Of a DNA stretch of 18,702 nucleotides, positions 13,810-18,702 are shown piece by piece. The notes under the pieces were generated by a model. That model saw nothing but the letters and a program-made list of their open reading frames with translations. It was not told the origin of the DNA and ran no database searches. This DNA is from CAZTLE01 sp964614415 (lineage in GTDB: Bacteria; Bacteroidota; Bacteroidia; Flavobacteriales; Flavobacteriaceae). The stretch covers positions 1 through 18,702 of the forward strand of contig CAZTLE010000068.1 in assembly GCA_964614415.1 (NCBI GenBank). Reading direction: 5' to 3'. A program made the translations under genes and the position numbers. The first letter of the stretch is position 1. Every line of letters begins with the position of its first letter.

Positions 13810-16737
13810 TTATTTTATGGTTATTTCATCCACAAAGATCCAGGCTTTTCCGTTGTACGGATATCCTAAGTGCCACTCGGGAAGCGCACCAAGGTTTTTA
13901 GCAACGATCTTTACGTAGCGGGAACTATATCCCCGCATATTGAAGGTAACTGTTTTGATTTCTGTTTCTTCGGAAGGCGTTTCAGAATCGATGACCTGCT
14001 TCGGAAGATTTTTGTAAAAAGTTTTGCCCGGAGCCACATAGCATTCCACTTCAGTAGGATAAAAGATCCAACTTCGCTGATCCTGAAGAAAGCTCACTTC
14101 GATGGTTTCAATGGGTTTTATACTGCCCAGATCCACGATGGCAACTACATCCGTATCCTGATATCCCTGCCAGGCTCCTGTACGGAAGTCTCTTGCACCA
14201 CGTATGCCGTCAATAAGGGCATCATTGCCACCGGCGTTATATTGATTGGCATATTCGGTCTCCAGGGTGATACTAACGTTCGGATCGATCTTATAAAATT
14301 GTGTTGCGAGGGTTTTGCTTCGCTGACCTTCCTTTTCGGCATAGGTTTTAATGACAGCCTCTTCCGTAAGTGTAATGGGTGATTCATACGGAATGAATTC
14401 GTCGTCGTTCAAAGCGTAGTAGATCACCGCTTCAGCATCAGAAACTCCCAGTGTTACTTCTGTTTCATTCTTAAAGGCTACATCACCACTGGCAATGAAG
14501 GGTGCCGGAGTAATGAGATGGTCTTCAATAGAAGTCCGGGGTTCCTGTCCGCTTTCGGTTCCCCATTCCGAAGGCGCATTGGTCATTTCAAATTCCAGAT
14601 ATCCTCCGGCAGCTATTTCCTCATGGTAAAGGAAAGTCCGGTTGAGAGGAGTACCGTTCAGGGAAGCACTTTTTATGTACTTGTTTTCCGAAGAAATGCC
14701 GTGCGCAACCACCGTAAATGTTTGTCCGTTCTCAAAGTTGATCGTTGCTTTCTCAAAAAGAGGTGTTCCGATGATGTACTCGTTACTTCCCGGGGTCACC
14801 GGATAGAACCCCAACGAACTGAAGATATACCAGGCACTCATTTGTCCACAATCCTCATTGCCCGAAATGCCATCAGGGGCATTCGTATACAACTCTGTAA
14901 GAATTCTATGGACTTTTTCCTGTGTTTTGTGGGGTTTGTTCACAAAGTTGTACAGATAGGCCATGTGGTGACTGGGCTCATTTCCATGGGCGTACTGCCC
15001 GATGAGTCCAGTGATGTCCGCCTGATCCCGACCTGAGGTTTCTGTTTCAGCAGAAAACAGACTGTCCAGTTGCGCTTCGAGAACGGGTTTGCCTCCCATC
15101 ATTCGCATAAGTCCGTCAATATCCTGTGGGACGTACAAACTGTATTGCCATGCGTTGGCTTCGGTATAGTTGAAATTCACTTCATAGGGATCGAATGGAG
15201 CAAACCAGGTATTCCGGAACCGGCCACGCATGAACTTGCTTTCCGGATCGAACACATTCTTGTAGTACTGGGCCCTTTGGGAAAAGAGCTTATAATCGTC
15301 TTCGCGACCCATGGCCTTTGCCATTTGCGCAATGGTCCAATCGTCATAAGCGTATTCCAGGGTCTTGGAGACCGATTCGCTCTCTTCTTCCAGAGGGATA
15401 AAACCGGTTTCCTTGTAATGCTTAAGTCCCAACTTGTCCTGCAGGGCACTGTTCTTCATCGCTTCCAGGGCTTTGTCAGTATCATAGCCGGTGATGCCTT
15501 TCATATAGGCATCGGCAATTACGGGAACGGCGTGATAACCGATCATGCATCCGGTATAATTGGCTGAGAGATCCCATATAGGCATAACACCTCCCTCATC
15601 GTATTTTGCCAAAAAAGTATTTATAAAGTCGTTGGTACGTTCTTGTTCAATGAGCGTGTACAGCGGGTGTGTAGCCCGGTAGGTATCCCACAGGGAAAAC
15701 ACTGTATAGTAATCGAAATCCTGAGTTTGGTGAATTTCAAGATCCATCCCGCGATACCGCCCATCCACGTCGTGATAGAGATTGGGAGCGAGCATGGTGT
15801 GGTACATGGCCGTATAAAAATTGGTCATGTCGTCCTGATCCGAAGTTTCGATCACGATCTTCTCGAGTTGTTCTTCCCAGACGGTTTCTGCCTCGTTTTT
15901 TAGCGTCTCAAAATCTTTATCTCCTACTTCCGCTTCCAGGTTCTTTAAGGCTCCCTCAGCGTCAACGGCCGAAATCCCGACAGCAACATAGACAGGTTCA
16001 TTATTCGGGTTAATGAATTCCAGTCCGGCCATGCGTGAACGGCGATCGGGCGTTCTGTGAAAAAAGGTAGGCTGTGCAGTGGGGTGTGAAAACCGGATAT
16101 GAAAAAAAATACGCTGGTCCTTGGCCCACGCGTCCGAATGCCGGAAGCCTTTAAGTTCATAATCGTTCACTTTAGTGATGCCATAATCCAGGAGTTTGTC
16201 CCGGTGCTCGAGATCAATAATAACAATCTGGTTTTCTGCCGACGGGTAGGTGTATTTGTGCATTCCTGCCCTGGGCGTTACCGTGAGCTCTACTTTGATG
16301 TTGGTACTGTCCAGTTCCACGCTGTAATACCCCGGAGAAGAAGTCTCATTTTCGTGCGAGAAATGAGCACGATATCCGGGCTTCCCGTCGGCCCCGTTAT
16401 GAAAGATCATTTCGTTGGTAGGCATGATAAGGATATCACCGTAGTCACTTACTCCTGTACCGCTGAGGTGGGTGTGTGAAAAACCGTAAATGTAGGAGTC
16501 GGAATAATGATATCCACTACAACCGTCCCAGCCTTCAAGTCGTGTGTCCGGACTCAATTGCACCATTCCGAAGGGCATAGTTGCACCGGGATACGTGTGT
16601 CCGTGTCCACCGGTTCCTATGAACGGATTTACATGAGATATCAATGCGTTTTGTTTGACTGCGGTAGTAGGTTCCTGGGGTTGCGAACAGCTGTAAAACA
16701 GCCCAAGAATCGCAGCAATGAGAGTTGTTTTTTTCAT
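13810..16737 (-). CDS. GH92 alpha-mannosidase lipoprotein with C-terminal carbohydrate-binding domains
   Basis: GH92 enzymes are calcium-dependent exo-alpha-mannosidases acting on mannose-capped glycans. The 975 residues begin with a lipoprotein signal (Cys17 in LFYSCSQ). The GH92 core (about 32-720) has VNPFIGTGGHGHTYPG (36-51), GWDGCSGYHYSD (69-80), EANAWQY (526-532), GNEPSHH (585-591) and GNEDCGQ (626-632). By analogy with Bacteroides GH92, E526 is the likely general acid and the Asp in GNEDCGQ part of the base pair. The protein is about 200 residues longer than a bare GH92: residues about 743-818 resemble a chitobiase-type beta-sandwich and 819-975 a discoidin (F5/8 C, CBM32-like) domain, probably glycan-binding. 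It is first in an operon with the glycosylasparaginase. The exact linkage preference (1,2, 1,3 or others) cannot be read from sequence. Confidence 0.96.
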   Translation of the reverse strand: MKKTTLIAAILGLFYSCSQPQEPTTAVKQNALISHVNPFIGTGGHGHTYPGATMPFGMVQLSPDTRLEGWDGCSGYHYSDSYIYGFSHTHLSGTGVSDYGDILIMPTNEMIFHNGADGKPGYRAHFSHENETSSPGYYSVELDSTNIKVELTVTPRAGMHKYTYPSAENQIVIIDLEHRDKLLDYGITKVNDYELKGFRHSDAWAKDQRIFFHIRFSHPTAQPTFFHRTPDRRSRMAGLEFINPNNEPVYVAVGISAVDAEGALKNLEAEVGDKDFETLKNEAETVWEEQLEKIVIETSDQDDMTNFYTAMYHTMLAPNLYHDVDGRYRGMDLEIHQTQDFDYYTVFSLWDTYRATHPLYTLIEQERTNDFINTFLAKYDEGGVMPIWDLSANYTGCMIGYHAVPVIADAYMKGITGYDTDKALEAMKNSALQDKLGLKHYKETGFIPLEEESESVSKTLEYAYDDWTIAQMAKAMGREDDYKLFSQRAQYYKNVFDPESKFMRGRFRNTWFAPFDPYEVNFNYTEANAWQYSLYVPQDIDGLMRMMGGKPVLEAQLDSLFSAETETSGRDQADITGLIGQYAHGNEPSHHMAYLYNFVNKPHKTQEKVHRILTELYTNAPDGISGNEDCGQMSAWYIFSSLGFYPVTPGSNEYIIGTPLFEKATINFENGQTFTVVAHGISSENKYIKSASLNGTPLNRTFLYHEEIAAGGYLEFEMTNAPSEWGTESGQEPRTSIEDHLITPAPFIASGDVAFKNETEVTLGVSDAEAVIYYALNDDEFIPYESPITLTEEAVIKTYAEKEGQRSKTLATQFYKIDPNVSITLETEYANQYNAGGNDALIDGIRGARDFRTGAWQGYQDTDVVAIVDLGSIKPIETIEVSFLQDQRSWIFYPTEVECYVAPGKTFYKNLPKQVIDSETPSEETEIKTVTFNMRGYSSRYVKIVAKNLGALPEWHLGYPYNGKAWIFVDEITIK

Positions 16738-16753
16738 GGTGGAAAATGACGTA

Positions 16754-16761
16754 GAAAGATA
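16754..16761 (-). promoter_or_regulatory. Putative -7 box for the GH92 operon
   Basis: The minus strand reads TATCTTTC, close to TAnnTTTG, 16 bp upstream of the GH92 ATG. The context TTTAGTATCTT is shared with the kinase promoter. The -33 element is not convincing. Confidence 0.35.
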
Positions 16762-16815
16762 CTAAAATCACGTTAAAAATTGGGGCATAGTTTTTCGGGA
16801 GATTGCTAAAGGCCG

Positions 16816-16823
16816 TATCTTTA
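16816..16823 (+). promoter_or_regulatory. Putative -7 box for the phosphoesterase gene
   Basis: TATCTTTA resembles TAnnTTTG and lies 14 bp before the ATG at 16838, with TTTC 19 bp upstream (16793-16796) as a possible -33 element. The 100-bp divergent spacer with GH92 thus holds promoters for both directions. Confidence 0.4.
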
Positions 16824-16837
16824 ACATTTTGAGTGCT

Positions 16838-18070
16838 ATGGTACTACGTTGGGCTATTTTCATCGCAATTTATATAGCTATTGATATCTACGCTTTTCAG
16901 GCGGTTAGAACCGTAACTAAGGCTACCTGGATTCATGCCTCTTATGTCATCGCTTCGGTGGTCATCCTGTTTGCGTTTATCTATCAAATCACCTATATGG
17001 GTGACTCGCGAATTATGAGTCCGGGTCGCATGATTACTTTTGGCCTTTTCCTGGCGCTCATTGTGCCGAAATTATTTATTCTTATCGTCTTCATGCTAGG
17101 TGAAGATGTCACGCGTCTTTTTATAGGGCTTTATCATAAGATTGCCGGTACTGAAGGGTTTCATGTACCCTCTCGCAGGAAGTTCCTAAGCTCCATTGCA
17201 TTAGGTGTGGCGGCAGTGCCCTTCCTTTCACTTATTTACGGAATGTACAAGGGTCGCTACAACTATAAAGTGCTGCGGTATACCCTGGAGTTTGACGATT
17301 TGCCTGCAACGTTTGACGGCTTTACCCTGACCCAGATAAGTGATGTACACAGCGGGAGTTTCACCAATGTGGAAAAGGTGCGCTATGCGATCGATTTGGT
17401 CAACCAGCAGAAGAGTGATGTGATCTTGTTTACCGGAGACCTCGTAAATGACGTGGCAGACGAGATTTTACCCTTTAAAGATATTTATTCGACGCTGGAA
17501 GCGAAGGATGGAATCTATTCGGTACTTGGAAATCACGATTACGGGGATTACAGGGAATGGCCGAGTCAGGAAGCCAAGGATAAGAATTTCTCCGATCTGA
17601 AAAAACTACAGGCTCAAATGGGATGGGATCTGCTTACGAATGAGTACCGCTTCCTTGAGCGTAACGGCGAGCGAATCGCTCTGGTTGGTGTAGAGAACTG
17701 GGGTGAAGGCGGATTTAAGAAAGCGGGGGATCTGGACCGGGCTTGTGAGGGTCTGGGCGCCAACGATTTCAAGATACTGATGAGTCATGACCCGTCTCAC
17801 TGGAAAGCCAAAGTAAAACACGACGACCGCAACTTTCAACTTACCCTGAGCGGTCATACCCACGGCATGCAGTTTGGCATTGAAATACCGGGACTTATCA
17901 AATGGAGTCCGGTAAAGTATCGCTACGAGAACTGGGCTGGAATATATGAGGAATTTGGACGTTATATAAACGTCAATAGGGGCTTCGGATATATCGGTTA
18001 TCCGGGTCGGGTAGGAATCTGGCCTGAGATCACCGTCATAGAGCTGAAAAAGCGCGTAAATAGTGCGTAA
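16838..18070 (+). CDS. Membrane-anchored calcineurin-like metallophosphoesterase
   Basis: Numbered from the ATG at 16838 the protein has 410 residues; an in-frame TTG at 16829 is less likely. Three hydrophobic spans (about 3-25, 33-55, 66-88) precede a fourth segment (116-136) that starts with SRRKFLSSIAL, a Tat-like motif inside the chain. The catalytic domain from about 150 has every metallophosphoesterase motif: D169-x-H171, GD201, GNHD (231-234), H317 (SHDPSHW) and GHTH (339-342), which bind two metal ions. Such membrane-tethered enzymes include YkuE-like and LpxG-like UDP-diacylglucosamine hydrolases. The substrate here cannot be told from sequence; a lipid or envelope precursor is a guess. 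It is divergent from GH92 and followed 54 bp later by the thioredoxin-like gene. Confidence 0.93.
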   Translation: MVLRWAIFIAIYIAIDIYAFQAVRTVTKATWIHASYVIASVVILFAFIYQITYMGDSRIMSPGRMITFGLFLALIVPKLFILIVFMLGEDVTRLFIGLYHKIAGTEGFHVPSRRKFLSSIALGVAAVPFLSLIYGMYKGRYNYKVLRYTLEFDDLPATFDGFTLTQISDVHSGSFTNVEKVRYAIDLVNQQKSDVILFTGDLVNDVADEILPFKDIYSTLEAKDGIYSVLGNHDYGDYREWPSQEAKDKNFSDLKKLQAQMGWDLLTNEYRFLERNGERIALVGVENWGEGGFKKAGDLDRACEGLGANDFKILMSHDPSHWKAKVKHDDRNFQLTLSGHTHGMQFGIEIPGLIKWSPVKYRYENWAGIYEEFGRYINVNRGFGYIGYPGRVGIWPEITVIELKKRVNSA

Positions 18071-18084
18071 TACGGCGGAAATGC

Positions 18085-18092
18085 TATATTTG
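18085..18092 (+). promoter_or_regulatory. Putative -7 box for the thioredoxin-like gene
   Basis: TATATTTG matches TAnnTTTG exactly, 32 bp before the ATG at 18125. The -33 region is only partly matching. The box suggests the small gene has its own promoter and is not only read through from the phosphoesterase gene. Confidence 0.5.
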
Positions 18093-18124
18093 TATTAGTA
18101 ATTTTAACATAATTACGTCAAGCT

Positions 18125-18421
18125 ATGTCAAAATTTGGCGAATTAATCGAAACACGTGTTCCCGTTTTGCTGGATTTCTATGCGGAATGGGACGATGCTT
18201 GCAAAGGTATGCATCCCGTATTGCGGGACGTGGCGGCAGCTTTGGGGGATAAAGCGCGTGTGATTAAGATCGACGTGGACAAGAACAAGGAACTGGCCGA
18301 TGCACTTCGGGTTAAGGGCCTTCCTACGTTGATGATCTACAAGAACGGGGAAATGAAATGGCGTCAAAGCGGAGAGCAAGATGCCAACACACTCATTGGA
18401 CTGGTTAAGGAGTACGTTTAG
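18125..18421 (+). CDS. Thioredoxin-fold protein lacking the CxxC pair
   Basis: The 98 residues cover a complete thioredoxin fold with no signal peptide, so it is cytoplasmic. VLLDFYAEW (14-22), the helix after the active site, and GLPTLMIYKNGE with cis-Pro P67 are all standard. The active site, WCGPCK in true thioredoxins, reads W22-D-D-A-C26-K: the nucleophilic first Cys is replaced by Asp23 while Cys26 remains. It therefore cannot do ordinary dithiol-disulfide exchange. It may be a chaperone-like or redox-sensing derivative, or act as a monothiol protein; this is inference. The ATG at 18125 is the only sensible start. The gene is intact and in a normal setting, so it does not look like a decaying pseudogene. 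Confidence 0.93.
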   Translation: MSKFGELIETRVPVLLDFYAEWDDACKGMHPVLRDVAAALGDKARVIKIDVDKNKELADALRVKGLPTLMIYKNGEMKWRQSGEQDANTLIGLVKEYV

Positions 18422-18660
18422 GCAGTGTTGAGGTTTAAATTTTGAGTGTTAAGTAGATTCCCGGGAGATGTGGCCTTTTTCAGTCCTTGATACACTTTCC
18501 TTCATTACATTTCGAAAAACACTCGGACTGCCAATATTGGTTCCTGATTCCTGTCTCAATACTAATTACTCAATACTCATTACTGTTAGTTGATTCGTTT
18601 ATTTGTTGATTTGTTTGTGGGCCTTAAATCAATGTTTCTCCTGTCTCTAGATTTCCTCTC
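18422..18660. other. Non-coding right flank
   Basis: No gene and no clear terminator are seen after the thioredoxin-like gene. Two features stand out: a degenerate CTCAATACTAATTACT/CTCAATACTCATTACT stretch (18555-18584), and two near-copies of GTTGATTYGTTT (18589-18600 and 18605-18616, period 16). The flank may hold a promoter for a gene beyond the window. Confidence 0.5.
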
Positions 18661-18702
18661 ACTACTCACTACTCACTACTCACTACTCACTACTCACTTC
18701 TC
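18661..18702. repeat. Heptamer tandem repeat ACTACTC
   Basis: Five perfect copies of ACTACTC (18661-18695) are followed by one imperfect copy, ACTTCTC, which runs to the window edge, so the true length is unknown. The upstream TACTCAATACTCATTACT stretch looks like diverged relatives of the same unit. Seven is not a multiple of three, so the array is unlikely to lie inside a gene. Confidence 0.9.

Noticed and set aside
16829..16840. TTG start for the phosphoesterase gene
   Set aside because: An ATG three codons later gives the same protein and sits better relative to the TATCTTTA box.
18481..18531. CAGTCC/GGACTG inverted repeat as terminator of the thioredoxin-like gene
   Set aside because: Six-base arms with a loop of about 39 nt and no T-run are likely chance.
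18661..18702. CRISPR array
   Set aside because: The units are only 7 bp long with no spacers.

Overview
The window looks like chromosomal DNA of a marine-type flavobacterium (Bacteroidetes). The signs are exported proteins ending in a Q before VGIG-type modules, a TPR sensor kinase paired with a LytTR regulator, a GH92 alpha-mannosidase lipoprotein, TAnnTTTG-like promoter boxes, and no Shine-Dalgarno sequences at the starts. Nine protein genes fill almost the whole window. I saw no tRNA, rRNA, CRISPR array, transposase or phage structural cassette.

Layout from left to right. (1) 96-2732 (+): cyanophycin synthetase cphA. Its tail overlaps by 29 bp the tail of (2) 2704-4122 (-), a putative HExxH zinc metallopeptidase without a signal peptide. 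(3) 4123-4310: a short non-coding stretch with a bidirectional terminator and a REP-like palindrome. (4) 4311-9749 (-): a 1,812-residue exported fibre protein built of four blocks of a roughly 15-residue repeat and ending in an S74 endosialidase-type self-cleaving chaperone. (5) 9924-10610 (-) and (6) 10613-12523 (-): a LytTR response regulator and a TPR-containing sensor histidine kinase, separated by 2 nt and using GTG and TTG starts. (7) 12799-13803 (-) and (8) 13810-16737 (-): a Tat-exported glycosylasparaginase and a GH92 alpha-mannosidase, separated by 6 bp. (9) 16838-18070 (+): a membrane-anchored calcineurin-like phosphoesterase. (10) 18125-18421 (+): a thioredoxin-fold protein lacking the first CxxC cysteine. 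The right edge is non-coding and ends in a heptamer tandem repeat.

How the genes may work together. GH92 and the glycosylasparaginase look like a two-step module for breaking down high-mannose N-glycans: the first trims mannose, the second cleaves the GlcNAc-Asn bond. The kinase/regulator pair lies just upstream, on the same strand, of the fibre gene, which has its own promoter-like box. Regulation of the fibre by the pair is an attractive inference but is not shown by sequence. cphA makes the nitrogen polymer cyanophycin; the degradation genes are not in view. The most unusual object is the self-cleaving, repeat-built surface fibre, which uses a phage tail-spike maturation domain with no phage genes around it.
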